A stretch of 64,000 bases of DNA from Saccharolobus shibatae B12 (GCF_019175345.1 NZ_CP077717.1:1872001-1936000), one strand, 5' to 3'. Positions 26,416 to 36,976 are shown, counted from the first letter of the stretch. Notes: generated by a model from the letters alone, not told the origin. Translations and numbers: made by a program.

Positions 26416-29118
26416 GTGTATAGTGTGTTAAATATAAAAAACAAAAAAATCATTTCGCTCTTAATACTAGTTGCAACTGTTATCAGCCCCATTTTTGCCA
26501 TAGCACAATCTGCCAGTTCTTCGCCTGCTTCTACAGCAATAACAATAATTTCATATAACGGTAATGACGCTAACGGTATATTGGCTTTTGAGCATGGGCA
26601 AATAGCCTTTTACGCTTACGCTGTACCTCCATCAGAATATACGAGTTTGCCTCCAGGAGCCAAAGCTTACTTGCTACCGAGTACTTATTATGACATTCTG
26701 GTAAATCCATTAAATACTACTTTTGGTTTTAACCCATTCCAATTCCAAGAAGTTAGATTCGCACTGAACTATATAGTAAATAGAACCTATTTTGTAGATA
26801 GTATACTACACGGTTATGGTATACCAACTATATCTCTATATGCTGGAGAACCTGATGTGATTCATCTCCAACAAACACTATCTAAGTACGCTAATGTTCA
26901 CTATAATTTCACTTATGCAAATGAAACCATTTATAAAGTTCTAACTGCTCATGGTGCTAAGTATATTAATGGTCAATGGTATTATAATGGGAAACCCATA
27001 ACAGTTTACGTATTTGTCAGAACTGATGCCACTGTAAGAAGAGAATATGCTGAATACTTTATAACTCAGCTACAGAAGTTAGGTTTTACTGTCCAGCAAA
27101 TTCAAGGGAATTTGCAGAAGGAAATTTCTGTAGTATACGGTAGTGATCCCGCAAATACTACGTGGGATATATTAATTGAAGCTTGGGGTGGTACTTATGG
27201 ATATTATGATTCTAGTCTAGCAGTAGGTCTTTACAGTACTTTAGGAGCTGCAGATCCATTTTCATCATATTACGGCTTAAGTATGGGTACGTATAACGAT
27301 ACCAAGTATGAATCTCCATTATTACTCAAAGAAGCTAATGAGCTTGACAACTTGTCATTGATAATAGCCCAAAGTCAGTTCACTAGCGCCCAAGAGTATT
27401 ACCAAATATATAATGAGATTGTAAACTTAGGTATTAACATGTCAGTAAGAATAGGATTAGGGATGAGCCTAACTCCAATATACGCACTATCTAGCATTAA
27501 CGGAGTTTATCCAAGTTTCGCCCAGAGTACATTACTAAGCTTCCAGACGTACTATTCCATAACGAATGGAAGTTATCCAAATGTTACAATAGGTGTTAGA
27601 TACTTAAGTCAAGGTTCAGCAAATCCCGGTGCTGGATTCACTGACTCCTATACAGATGAAATAGGAAATGCTTTATTCACTCCATCATCTTTAACAGTAC
27701 CAGGTTCGGGATATCCAGTACCCTTCATTTACACTTATAAGATAGTTAATATAACTCCACATGCTGTAGTGCCAGTACCTTCAAATGCATTGTGGTGGAA
27801 TCCAACAACACAACAAATAACTAAGGTATCTCCTAATACTACTGCGCAAATGGCTGTAATATATAACTTAGCCCCACTTTTCAATAACGACAAATGGGCT
27901 GATGGTCAAAATATAACTCTTGCTGACATAATATATGAATATATTGTTGCGTCCGAGATGTCCTTAAACTCTAGTAATCCAATTTATGACTCAACTGCAT
28001 CATCAGTATATGCTCCAGCACTACAGACTATTAAAGGATTTAAGATAATTAACTCCACTGCTATAGAAATATGGGGCAATGATTGGTTCTTCGATCCTAC
28101 TGAGGCTGTAGTTAGTTTATTTGGATCTTTCAATCCATTAGGTTACGCATTAGCTGGCGGAGGTTACTTCCCATGGCAAATGTATGTTGGTATGAAAGAT
28201 GTTGTTGCACAAGGTAAAGCTGCGTGGTCTGAGGGAGCAGCTCAGTCCAAAGGAGTTGACTGGTTAAATCTAGTTAGTCCAACCGATGTTGGATATATAA
28301 CTTCAGCGTTACAAAATGCCTCAGCTACTGGATATATACCTAAGAGTTTGCAGATAGTAGAGAACTTAAGCAGTATAACTCTAGTAACTCCACAAGAAGC
28401 AAAAGCTGGATATCAAGCGGCAATTAACTTCATGAAGACCTATGGAAATGGATTAATAGGTGATGGTCCATATATCTTGGTGGCGTGGAATCCAAGCGCT
28501 TCTCCACCTTATGCAAAACTGGTTAGGAATCCCTACTTCCATTTGGTTCCTCCATCTAATGCATTAGCCTTACCAACAATGTATTCAGTTTCACTAAGTG
28601 TCCCATCAACAGTTTCAACTGGTCAAACCTTAACTGGTACTGTAATGGGAACTCCTGCTGGGAGTACTACTGCAATACCTACTCCAAATGCTGTAGTTAA
28701 TATAGAACTACTATATCCAAATGGTTCTATAATATCGGGGTATCAATTAATGACTAATGCTAATGGACAATTTACCTTCACCGTTCCATCTTCATTATCC
28801 CCTGGATCCTATCTAGTATCAGTATCAGCATACACTAATACTTCAATATTAATAAATCCAGTAACATATACTCTTGTAGTATTGCCATCCATAACAACTA
28901 CTACGAGTACAACAACAAGTACTACTACGACTACATCAGTCACTACGTCTGTATCCACAACTACTACTACTTCCGTTAGTACTGTAATTAGTACTGTAGT
29001 GAGTACTATAGTCAGTACTGTAGTATCTAGTGCCTCGAATATTGGCTATATAGCTGTAATAGTAGTCCTAATAATTATAATAATAGCTTTAGCGGTATTA
29101 TTGTTCAGAAGAAGATAA
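26416..29118 (+). CDS. ABC importer substrate-binding protein (SBP_bac_5 / DppA type), membrane-anchored
   Basis: A 900-residue exported protein: N-terminal signal segment (IISLLILVATVISPIFAIAQ), large family-5 solute-binding region (including FQFQEVRFALNYIVNRTYF and VVNIELLYPNGSIISGYQ in an added beta domain), a Ser/Thr-rich stalk from about residue 820, and a C-terminal membrane helix ending FRRR. This is the usual design of Sulfolobales binding proteins tethered to the cell surface, with many N-glycosylation sites. Start is GTG at 26416; a second GTG four codons later is possible. Substrates of this family are oligopeptides or oligosaccharides; which is not decidable here. Confidence 0.85.
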   Translation: MYSVLNIKNKKIISLLILVATVISPIFAIAQSASSSPASTAITIISYNGNDANGILAFEHGQIAFYAYAVPPSEYTSLPPGAKAYLLPSTYYDILVNPLNTTFGFNPFQFQEVRFALNYIVNRTYFVDSILHGYGIPTISLYAGEPDVIHLQQTLSKYANVHYNFTYANETIYKVLTAHGAKYINGQWYYNGKPITVYVFVRTDATVRREYAEYFITQLQKLGFTVQQIQGNLQKEISVVYGSDPANTTWDILIEAWGGTYGYYDSSLAVGLYSTLGAADPFSSYYGLSMGTYNDTKYESPLLLKEANELDNLSLIIAQSQFTSAQEYYQIYNEIVNLGINMSVRIGLGMSLTPIYALSSINGVYPSFAQSTLLSFQTYYSITNGSYPNVTIGVRYLSQGSANPGAGFTDSYTDEIGNALFTPSSLTVPGSGYPVPFIYTYKIVNITPHAVVPVPSNALWWNPTTQQITKVSPNTTAQMAVIYNLAPLFNNDKWADGQNITLADIIYEYIVASEMSLNSSNPIYDSTASSVYAPALQTIKGFKIINSTAIEIWGNDWFFDPTEAVVSLFGSFNPLGYALAGGGYFPWQMYVGMKDVVAQGKAAWSEGAAQSKGVDWLNLVSPTDVGYITSALQNASATGYIPKSLQIVENLSSITLVTPQEAKAGYQAAINFMKTYGNGLIGDGPYILVAWNPSASPPYAKLVRNPYFHLVPPSNALALPTMYSVSLSVPSTVSTGQTLTGTVMGTPAGSTTAIPTPNAVVNIELLYPNGSIISGYQLMTNANGQFTFTVPSSLSPGSYLVSVSAYTNTSILINPVTYTLVVLPSITTTTSTTTSTTTTTSVTTSVSTTTTTSVSTVISTVVSTIVSTVVSSASNIGYIAVIVVLIIIIIALAVLLFRRR

Positions 29119-29135
29119 TAAAAGAGTGAGTAATA

Positions 29136-30182
29136 ATGGGTTTTACCACGTATATGATAAAAAAGGTACTTATTTATTTTTCAGTTCTTCTCGCCACTTT
29201 AACCATTCTTTATATTTTCACTTTTCCCATATTACAAGAGATTATAGCTAAGAGTATTAATTTTCAAGTTGCACAATTCTCTCAAACCTTATTTAAAAAT
29301 GCCCATAGTCTGAACTCTACCCAAATTCAGATTGCAGTAGAGAAGTATAGGGAATCTTTAATTGCAGCTTATGGACTTAACCAGCCAATTATCGATAAGT
29401 ACTTTATCCAAATGTATAATTTAATACGTTTCGATTTCGGTACAGCTTACTTTTTACAGGCTCCTTCTGGTTCTAGAGAGGTTAGCTCAATTATTGCTTA
29501 TTATTTGCCTAATACCATTCTCTTATTTACTACTGCTACCATAATATTCATAGTAACTGGAACCATAATTGGCTTACTCTCTGCAAAATCTAAATTCTGG
29601 GAGAAGGTAATTGCGATTATAGCTGTAATACATTCTAGTATTCCTACTTGGTGGTTAGGTTTTGTCCTAATTGCTGCTTTAGCATATGCAGTAAAAGTCT
29701 TCCCACCTGGAGGAATGACCTCAGTTCCACCTCCTAAGAATCCATTTGATTATGGAATAAGTGTTTTATATCATATGTCATTACCATTGATTACTATATT
29801 TATTGTAAACGTCGGAGGATTCGCATACATTGTTAGAAGTTTAGTTACATCGATAATGAAGGAAGACTTTGTGATTACAGCTAAGGCCAGAGGATTACCA
29901 GATTCTAGAATATTGTATAGACATGTCTTACGTTCTGCCTCCCCCTCAATTGCCACGCAAGCTATTTTAGCGCTAGCTGGATCATTAGGAGGTAGTTTAA
30001 CCACAGAGGTTGTTTTCGAGTGGCCTGGTGTTGGTTTATTAACTTATGTTGCCATAACCTTAAATGATTTACCAGTGATATTAGGGATAACCTACGTTTT
30101 GACAATTGTGTTGTTAGTTGGGTTGTTTTTAGGCGAATTAGTTTACGGATTATTGGATCCTAGAATAAAAGTTGGTGAGTAG
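29136..30182 (+). CDS. ABC importer permease, DppB type
   Basis: A 348-residue permease with an N-terminal helix (KKVLIYFSVLLATLTILYIF), an extracytoplasmic segment of about 75 residues, and five further helices. The EAA-like loop reads DFVITAKARGLPDSRILYRH, the binding site for the ATPase subunits. Part of the Dpp/Opp-type importer, 18 bases after the binding-protein gene. A SD-like AGAGTGAG precedes the ATG. Confidence 0.85.
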   Translation: MGFTTYMIKKVLIYFSVLLATLTILYIFTFPILQEIIAKSINFQVAQFSQTLFKNAHSLNSTQIQIAVEKYRESLIAAYGLNQPIIDKYFIQMYNLIRFDFGTAYFLQAPSGSREVSSIIAYYLPNTILLFTTATIIFIVTGTIIGLLSAKSKFWEKVIAIIAVIHSSIPTWWLGFVLIAALAYAVKVFPPGGMTSVPPPKNPFDYGISVLYHMSLPLITIFIVNVGGFAYIVRSLVTSIMKEDFVITAKARGLPDSRILYRHVLRSASPSIATQAILALAGSLGGSLTTEVVFEWPGVGLLTYVAITLNDLPVILGITYVLTIVLLVGLFLGELVYGLLDPRIKVGE

Positions 30183-30184
30183 CC

Positions 30185-31537
30185 TTGAGCAAAAGAAATG
30201 TAGGTTTTTCCTCTTATCTCAGAGATTTTTTGTCTAGTAAAATCGGATTGGCAGGTCTTATAATTTTAATTATTTTACTTATATTTACTGGAATAGCCAT
30301 ATCTATTCCTGCAAAAGTTTACGCATCTTGGAATAATCCAGCATCTTGGAATCAGTATCCAGAACATGTACCTCCAGCTTGGTTATCTATCTTTTACCCA
30401 AACAAGTATTTCACAACTGAGGAGTTATCACCAATAAATATGTCCCTATATTCTCCTGCGAAAAATATATTCGTAGCAGTAATAACATACCAATTCAATT
30501 GGTCTAAAGTCTTACCGGCTTATAACGTATATTTCATAACTTCAACAAATGTTACCCCTATTGAGGAAGTAATATATTGGAGTAAACCAGATGGTTATAC
30601 CTTACAGATAAACGTTCCAAATGGAGTATTTAATGTGCCATTTGACCTTACAAGTATTAGAGGTGATATTTTGAATTATATATCTTCGATTACCGGAAAA
30701 ACACCAAATATAGTTAATAGCACTGTATTATCATCAGCGTTATTTAACTCTCCAAAATCCAATTTTACAATAACTGAACAAGGGAAGTATGTAGTTAAGA
30801 TAGAAATAGTATCATCTTCGCCTATGAACATTACAAAGTCAGGGTTACTCTTATTGGGGAATTCTTACGGTTTGATGGGAACTGACTATTTCGGAAGGCC
30901 ATTGGATTTAGGAGTTCTTTTAGGATTGCCGAATGCGTTAGAAATAGGCGCATTAACTTCACTAGTTGCTGTACTCGTGGGAATTTTTGTGGGAGGCATT
31001 TCTGGTTATTTGGGTGGAAACAAGGATTCTGCAATACAGTGGCTTACCTTAGTATTCTTAGCATTACCAGCTCTTCCCTTTTTAGTTGCAGTCTCATTTG
31101 TAACGCAACCTAATCTGGAAATTGAAGCACTACTAATAGCATTCTTGTCTTGGCCATTTTACGCTATAATAGCTAGGTCAATGGCTTTATCAATAAAGTC
31201 AAATAGTTTTGTTGAGGCTGATAAACTACTTGGAATACCATCATATAGAGTATTCTTTACACACTTTATGCCTAGACTAATACCAATAACAGTAGCTTAT
31301 ATGGCTCTAGGTGTTCCAGCAGGAATACTTCTAGCCCAAACGTTAGCCTTTTTAGGAATTGCTCCAGCAAACATAGTAACTTGGGGTGGAATTTTAGACG
31401 CTGCAGAAACCTATCAAGCACAAGTTAACGGATGGTGGTGGTGGGTAGTGTTTCCTGGAGCCATGATTGTTATTGTGGCAATACCTTTCGTGCTAATAGG
31501 TTTCGCAATAGAGAGAGTCACATTAGGTGAGAGGTAA
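30185..31537 (+). CDS. ABC importer permease, DppC type, with large external insertion
   Basis: A 450-residue permease (DppC proteins usually have about 300). After the first helix (KIGLAGLIILIILLIFTGIA) comes an external region from about residue 45 to 215 with several N-x-S/T sites. Then GLMGTDYFGRPLDLGVLLG leads to the normal DppC core, including the loop NSFVEADKLLGIPSYRVFFT. The insertion could touch the binding protein or substrate. Start is TTG at 30185, two bases after the DppB stop. Confidence 0.85.
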   Translation: MSKRNVGFSSYLRDFLSSKIGLAGLIILIILLIFTGIAISIPAKVYASWNNPASWNQYPEHVPPAWLSIFYPNKYFTTEELSPINMSLYSPAKNIFVAVITYQFNWSKVLPAYNVYFITSTNVTPIEEVIYWSKPDGYTLQINVPNGVFNVPFDLTSIRGDILNYISSITGKTPNIVNSTVLSSALFNSPKSNFTITEQGKYVVKIEIVSSSPMNITKSGLLLLGNSYGLMGTDYFGRPLDLGVLLGLPNALEIGALTSLVAVLVGIFVGGISGYLGGNKDSAIQWLTLVFLALPALPFLVAVSFVTQPNLEIEALLIAFLSWPFYAIIARSMALSIKSNSFVEADKLLGIPSYRVFFTHFMPRLIPITVAYMALGVPAGILLAQTLAFLGIAPANIVTWGGILDAAETYQAQVNGWWWWVVFPGAMIVIVAIPFVLIGFAIERVTLGER

Positions 31538-31538
31538 A

Positions 31539-32477
31539 ATGTTACTTGAAGTAAAAAATTTAAAAATTTACTTTTACACAAAAAGAGGCGTTGTAAAGGC
31601 CGTTGACGATGTTAACCTATACTTGGATAAGGGAGAGATTGTTGGACTAGCTGGGGAAAGTGGATCTGGAAAGAGCACAATAGGCTATGGTATGATGAGA
31701 CTTGTACCGTTTCCCGGTAAAATTGAGGGTGGAGAGATACTATTCAAAGGTGAGAATATACTAAAGCTAGACGAGGAGACTTTTAGAAAAAATTATAGGT
31801 GGAAGAAGATAGCGATGGTATTTCAAGGTTCAATGTCTGGGTTTACTCCAGTGTTCAAGATAAAGGATCAAATAATTGAGGTTTTACGTATTCATGGCTG
31901 GAATGGAGATTATGACAAAAGAGTTAATGAGCTGTTCAAAATGGTTAACATGGATCCGCAGTTGGCTGAGAAGTATCCCCATGAGCTTTCTGGAGGTCAA
32001 AAACAAAGGGCTTTCATTGCAATGGCCCTAGCCTTAAATCCAGAGATCTTGATAGCAGACGAACCAACAACAGCCCTAGATGTGATGGTACAAGAACACA
32101 TTCTTAACCTACTAAAGAAATTAAGAAAGGAGTTGAACTTGTCCATAATTTTCATAACTCATGATTTGGCCTTACTTTCTGAGATTTCAGATAGAGATTA
32201 CATGCTATATGCCGGTAAAGTTATGGAAAGTGGGCCTTCAGAAGTTATATTCAAAAAACCTAGACACCCTTATACTTCAATGCTAATTGAATCAATTGCC
32301 ACATTGGATAAGGATATAATAAAAGGTATACCGGGATCCATGCCAGATCTCTCAAACCCACCAGTGGGTTGTAGATTCAATACTCGATGTCCCTTCGCTA
32401 GGGATGTTTGTTTTAAGGAAGAACCTAAAATGAAAACGTTCTCAGATGGTGATGAGGTTGCCTGTTGGCTCTATTAG
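31539..32477 (+). CDS. ABC importer ATPase, DppD type
   Basis: A 312-residue ATPase: Walker A AGESGSGKST, signature HELSGGQKQRAFIA, Walker B PEILIADEPTTALD, and the oligopeptide-transporter tail with the Cys cluster CRFNTRCPFARDVC, which binds an iron-sulfur cluster in some members. The ATG at 31539 follows a GAGAGGT Shine-Dalgarno by 5 bases; an upstream in-frame GTG at 31527 is less likely. One base separates it from the dppC stop. Confidence 0.85.
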   Translation: MLLEVKNLKIYFYTKRGVVKAVDDVNLYLDKGEIVGLAGESGSGKSTIGYGMMRLVPFPGKIEGGEILFKGENILKLDEETFRKNYRWKKIAMVFQGSMSGFTPVFKIKDQIIEVLRIHGWNGDYDKRVNELFKMVNMDPQLAEKYPHELSGGQKQRAFIAMALALNPEILIADEPTTALDVMVQEHILNLLKKLRKELNLSIIFITHDLALLSEISDRDYMLYAGKVMESGPSEVIFKKPRHPYTSMLIESIATLDKDIIKGIPGSMPDLSNPPVGCRFNTRCPFARDVCFKEEPKMKTFSDGDEVACWLY

Positions 32478-33423
32478 TAATTATGTAGTTAAAGTGGAAG
32501 ACCTAAAAGTGTATTTCACTAAGGGTGGAGTATTTAGTAAGAAGTATATAGTTAAGGCATTAGATGGTGTGACACTGAGTATAAGAGAAAAGGAAGTTAT
32601 GGGAGTTGTGGGTGAAAGTGGATCTGGTAAAACAACTTTAGGTAGAGTAACGATAGGTCTTCAAAAGCCTACTTCTGGTAATGTTTATATTAAAGTTGAT
32701 AATAGGGAGATTAATGTAAATAAGGCAAAATTGAAAGACATTAACAAATACGTTCAAATGATATATCAAGATCCTTATTCATCTATAGATCCTATAATGA
32801 GAGTTTACGATGTTTTAGCAATGCCGTTGAGGTACAGAAAAGAGGCTGATATAGATGGAAAGATAGAGGAAGCAATGAGGTTAGTTGATCTTCCACTTGA
32901 ACTGTTGGAAAATAGAGTATATCAGTTATCTGGTGGGCAAAGACAGAGGCTAAGTATAGCTAGGGCTATAGTTGTGAACCCTAAATACATAGTTGCAGAT
33001 GAACCTACTACAATGTTAGACGCTTCACTAAAGGGAGAGATACTAAAGATAATAAAGGACGCTAGGGAAAGTAAAGGTTTTTCGTTTATGCTTATAACAC
33101 ATGAGCTACCAATAGCTAAAATAATTTCAGATAGGATTGCAGTGCTGTATTTGGGAAAGGTAGTAGAGTTGGGAAACTCAAATGAGATTATTAAAAACCC
33201 GTTACATCCGTATACTCAAGGTCTAATTGAGGTATATCCTAGAATAGATCCCTCGCTAAGGGATAAAATGAAGGAAATAAAGATTAAGGTTGATATAGTG
33301 AGGCCAGATAAGGGATGTGTATTTTACCCAAGATGCCCATTTGCAATGCCTAAGTGTAAGGAACAAGAGCCGGAGCTAAAGGAAATTTCTCCAGGTCATT
33401 ACGTAGCATGTTGGCTTTATTGA
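32446..33423 (+). CDS. ABC importer ATPase, DppF type
   Basis: A 325-residue ATPase: Walker A VGESGSGKTT, signature YQLSGGQRQRLSIA, Walker B KYIVADEPTTMLD, and a Cys-containing tail KGCVFYPRCPFAMPKCKEQE. It ends with the same ACWLY sequence as DppD, showing a common origin. The ATG at 32446 overlaps dppD by 32 bases; homology to the family starts only near VVKVEDLKVYF. It completes a five-component importer. Confidence 0.85.
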   Translation: MVMRLPVGSISNYVVKVEDLKVYFTKGGVFSKKYIVKALDGVTLSIREKEVMGVVGESGSGKTTLGRVTIGLQKPTSGNVYIKVDNREINVNKAKLKDINKYVQMIYQDPYSSIDPIMRVYDVLAMPLRYRKEADIDGKIEEAMRLVDLPLELLENRVYQLSGGQRQRLSIARAIVVNPKYIVADEPTTMLDASLKGEILKIIKDARESKGFSFMLITHELPIAKIISDRIAVLYLGKVVELGNSNEIIKNPLHPYTQGLIEVYPRIDPSLRDKMKEIKIKVDIVRPDKGCVFYPRCPFAMPKCKEQEPELKEISPGHYVACWLY

Positions 33424-33424
33424 T

Positions 33425-33431
33425 GGGAGGT
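33425..33431 (+). promoter_or_regulatory. Strong Shine-Dalgarno of the small membrane protein gene
   Basis: GGGAGGT lies 8 bases before the GTG at 33440 and matches the archaeal anti-SD. It decides the start of the short gene that follows and supports its translation. Confidence 0.6.
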
Positions 33432-33439
33432 TAAATGGA

Positions 33440-33619
33440 GTGAGGTCAATACTAAAGATAATAGTTGGTCTTGCAATGTTAAGTGGAGCGATTGGATTGG
33501 ATTACGTAGGAGCCTCATTTCAAAGCTTATCTGTTTTGGTAGTGTCAATGATACTTGCCATAGCTGGTGCAATGGTGGGTATAAGAGGTTTAATGGAATT
33601 TCTAGGAGAGAGATTTTAA
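33440..33619 (+). CDS. Small two-helix membrane protein at the end of the ABC operon
   Basis: A 59-residue frame starting MRSILKIIVGLAMLSGAIGL with a second hydrophobic run LSVLVVSMILAIAGAMVGI and a stop at 33617-33619. Two membrane helices, no known motif. It starts 17 bases after the dppF stop with a strong Shine-Dalgarno, so it is very likely translated from the transporter message. A role in transporter assembly or stability is only a guess. Confidence 0.6.
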   Translation: MRSILKIIVGLAMLSGAIGLDYVGASFQSLSVLVVSMILAIAGAMVGIRGLMEFLGERF

Positions 33620-34310
33620 GGAGTTTGAAGATTCTCGATAGCGTCACCATTAAGCCATAAATTATCGTATAAAGGAGTTCTCTTTTTAGAGTAAGAGCGT
33701 GAAATAAGAGTTTACACAATATTTAAAAAAAAAAAAAAGAGAGTTTGTAGCTCAATGGCTACACTTTATCCACACTAAAGAAGAGGAACAAGAGCTATTT
33801 CGGCTTTAAGGCGCTCTATGCAATTTAACTAACAAGGATTGTTCACGCTATTCAAGTGAAGTTAACTTCCCAGATTACAATGTAGGTTTCACTTTCAGTG
33901 ATTATAAGATTGTTGATAGGGACTTTTCTGGAATATGTTTACCCATGGCGTAACTTATGCTTACCTTTAATTATTTTTAATCCCTCCACGAGCACCCCTC
34001 TTAAGGGATCATACACTTTCACCCTTAAATCATTGGGGCTAGTCGAGGAAAACACCATTACCCTCTAATCTACACTTATCACTCCCAAAACCTCGTGAGC
34101 AAAGCCCGTCATCAGTAGAGAGCTCATCAATATATAACATTGAGGTAATACTATATAAACATAATCATAATATAAAGATGATATTGAGAATTATTAAAAA
34201 GTAATTAAAAGTTATGCAAAAATGCTACAGTCTTCAACTTGACTTGTTGGATTTTCCCGGTTTTAGGAGGTATGTTTACTTTTTCCAGTATGAAGAAGTA
34301 TTGTTAGAAA
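33620..34310. other. Intergenic with transposon relic and A-rich tract
   Basis: After a run of 15 A at 33722-33736 the sequence holds no intact gene. The stretch 33944-34050 is a relic of a transposase C-terminus (next entry). Bases 34050-34310 are AT-rich and feature-poor. Confidence 0.4.
33944..34050 (-). pseudogene. Transposase (TnpB/OrfB-like) C-terminal relic, shared with 63030-63150
   Basis: The minus strand reads STSPNDLRVKVYDPLRGVLV. Almost the same bases occur at 63040-63150, where they belong to a longer decayed TnpB. The rest of the gene is missing here. Two copies of the same tail show that it is element-derived. Confidence 0.55.
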
Positions 34311-34320
34311 ACATTTTAAT

Positions 34321-34345
34321 AACACCCTGTTAGTATACCAATAGG

Positions 34346-34350
<5 letters not shown>
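34321..34350. promoter_or_regulatory. Palindrome over the start of the ATPase gene, probable operator
   Basis: AACACCCT at 34321-34328 and AGGGTGTT at 34343-34350 are perfect inverted repeats with a 14-base spacer. The GTG start at 34346 lies in the right arm, and a TTTTAATAA box lies just upstream. A protein bound here would cover the transcription start. Autoregulation is an inference. Confidence 0.45.
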
Positions 34351-35401
<1,051 letters not shown>

Positions 35402-35513
35402 AAGTATTATATTTCGATTTTATTACATAATTTCTATTCCTCTTCTATTAGAATGTTAGCCAAATAATTGTGTATACTTTTTCCCAAGCTTTTAGTACTT
35501 CTTCTGGTGGATG

Positions 35514-35539
35514 ATAGTGTCGTCATTAGGGTATAAATT
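35514..35539. repeat. Solo MITE arm, same as the arm at 8460
   Basis: ATAGTGTCGTCATTAGGGTA plus TAAATT matches 8460-8485 with 2 differences. The matching right arm is absent. The IS1-family element starts at the next base, so the insertion or later decay removed the rest. Confidence 0.6.
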
Positions 35540-36691
35540 GGGTGTGTTCTCATGCAGTCATCTTATTCGATATCTACTAGTAAAATTATATCAGATTTTC
35601 TCTAATATTCAATACTCCCTTCCAGTAAGCCTCATTCAAGGGAGTAATCTCCCTTGAATAGATTACAGGGTACATGACGTTCAACAAGGCAAGACTATAA
35701 TCAACCATCCTCTTACTCCTATTACCACCCCTAGTATCCCTAGCTAACCTAGCAAGATGGGCCCTACAGTAAGAGTTATAACTCTCCACGGTGTAAGTGT
35801 ACTTCTTACTCGCAATATGATTATCAAGGACTTGATAAACAGAGTAATTATCCGTGTAAATAACCTCACTCTTAGGGAGAGAATTCAAGAGAAAGCGAAA
35901 ACTCCCGTAATCCCTATCACCGGTAGTGAAGAAGGGCGTACCATCAGCTAGATTCCAAATCCAAATATCCTCCCTCTTGGGACCATGCCTTACCCTAAGG
36001 TAAGTCCAACTCTCGTCAAGTATCGTGACCTTTGCAGTAAAGCCCTTTAGTTGTTCTTGTAATACTAATAGATTAACGTATGCCTCTACTCCTTTTCTCT
36101 TTACTAGACTGTGGTTAACGGCTTTCCTTCAACCTTAGCTATTCCCCTCATGCTCATCCTATTCAAATACTCCTTCAAGATCCTCTCCTTTTGTTCCCTA
36201 CTCACCCTGTAGTTTTCAGTTGAGTAAAAGTCCTCTTACAAACTCTACACTTATACTTTGTCTTTTCCCTTGATGAACCGTTCTTTACCACACTATCAGA
36301 GTTGCATGATGGACATCTTGGTCTGCTCTCTTTCTTCCTCCTTACCCCGAGCTTTCTAGTGTAGTAATATAGCGTTGATGGCGGTATTCCCAGTTTTGTT
36401 ACTTGTACTCCCAGCAAGTATGCTAATATTGCCAGTGCAAGGTCCTCTAGCTTGTGCTTTCTCGGCTTAAAATTTAAATTTCTTAAAACAAGAAGTATTA
36501 ATTGTGTGAGGGTTGCGAGATCCATCTCCGCAATCCCCTACTAAAACCTCACAACCCTCACACATAAACCTTTTCTACACGTTCTAGCTCCACGAGTACT
36601 TCTAGACGAGAACAATTATTCGAGAAATTTATAAATCAGACATATTTTTACTGTAAATTATCGAATAAGATGACTGCATGATAACACACCC
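35540..36691 (-). mobile_element. IS1-family element (ISC1173-like), 1152 bp, inactive
   Basis: The ends GGGTGTGTTCTCATGCAGTC and its inverted counterpart at 36659-36691 agree at 32 of 33 bases. The flanks GTATAAATT (35531-35539) and GTACAAGTT (36692-36700) look like a 9-bp target duplication with two later changes, which is the IS1-family size. The transposase inside is disrupted by two frameshifts. Name and length suggest ISC1173 of S. solfataricus. Confidence 0.8.
35586..36525 (-). pseudogene. IS1-family transposase, broken by two frameshifts
   Basis: The N-terminal frame (36525-36202) has a helix-turn-helix (TKLGIPPSTLYYYTRKLGV) and a zinc ribbon CPSCNSDSVVKNG plus YKCRVCKRTF. After a one-base loss near 36219 the frame gives REQKERILKEYLNRMSMRGI. 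After a second break near 36118 it gives the DDE core: TILDESWTYLRV, then SEVIYTDNYSVYQVLDNH and YTVESYNSYCRAHLARLARD to the end. The three catalytic acids (D in LDE, D in YTDNY, E in TVESYN) are kept, so only the reading frame is lost. Confidence 0.8.
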
Positions 36692-36856
36692 GTACAAGTT
36701 TTCCCTCAAGTTGGAGAGTTAATTTTCATGAACTTCAGCTAACTCTAGGCAACCCTTTTTAACCGCGTAAAATTATTTCTATATTCTTCACTTTCTTAAT
36801 AAAGATTGATTTAATTGTACTTGATATCATAAAATATATATGGTTTTATTTGTATG

Positions 36857-36930
36857 GTACTGGTTTTGTTCAATTTTGGCTAATATTATCTTTTATCTCA
36901 GAAAAAAGAGATTCCCATACTGACTTGGAA
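36857..36930. repeat. Short dispersed repeat shared with 9635-9704
   Basis: Same orientation and order of blocks as at 9635-9704 (GTTCAATTTTGGCTAATATT, TTTATCTCA, CCCATACTGA). Presumed insertion-sequence end. Confidence 0.5.
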
Positions 36931-36976
36931 TTATACAATTCACTTTTCTCATAAAGAGATCTTGGGAATTTAAGCT

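Noticed and set aside
33417..33719. 100-codon minus-strand frame after the ABC operon
   Set aside because: Overlaps the small membrane protein gene, which has a strong Shine-Dalgarno on the other strand; leucine-rich shadow composition.
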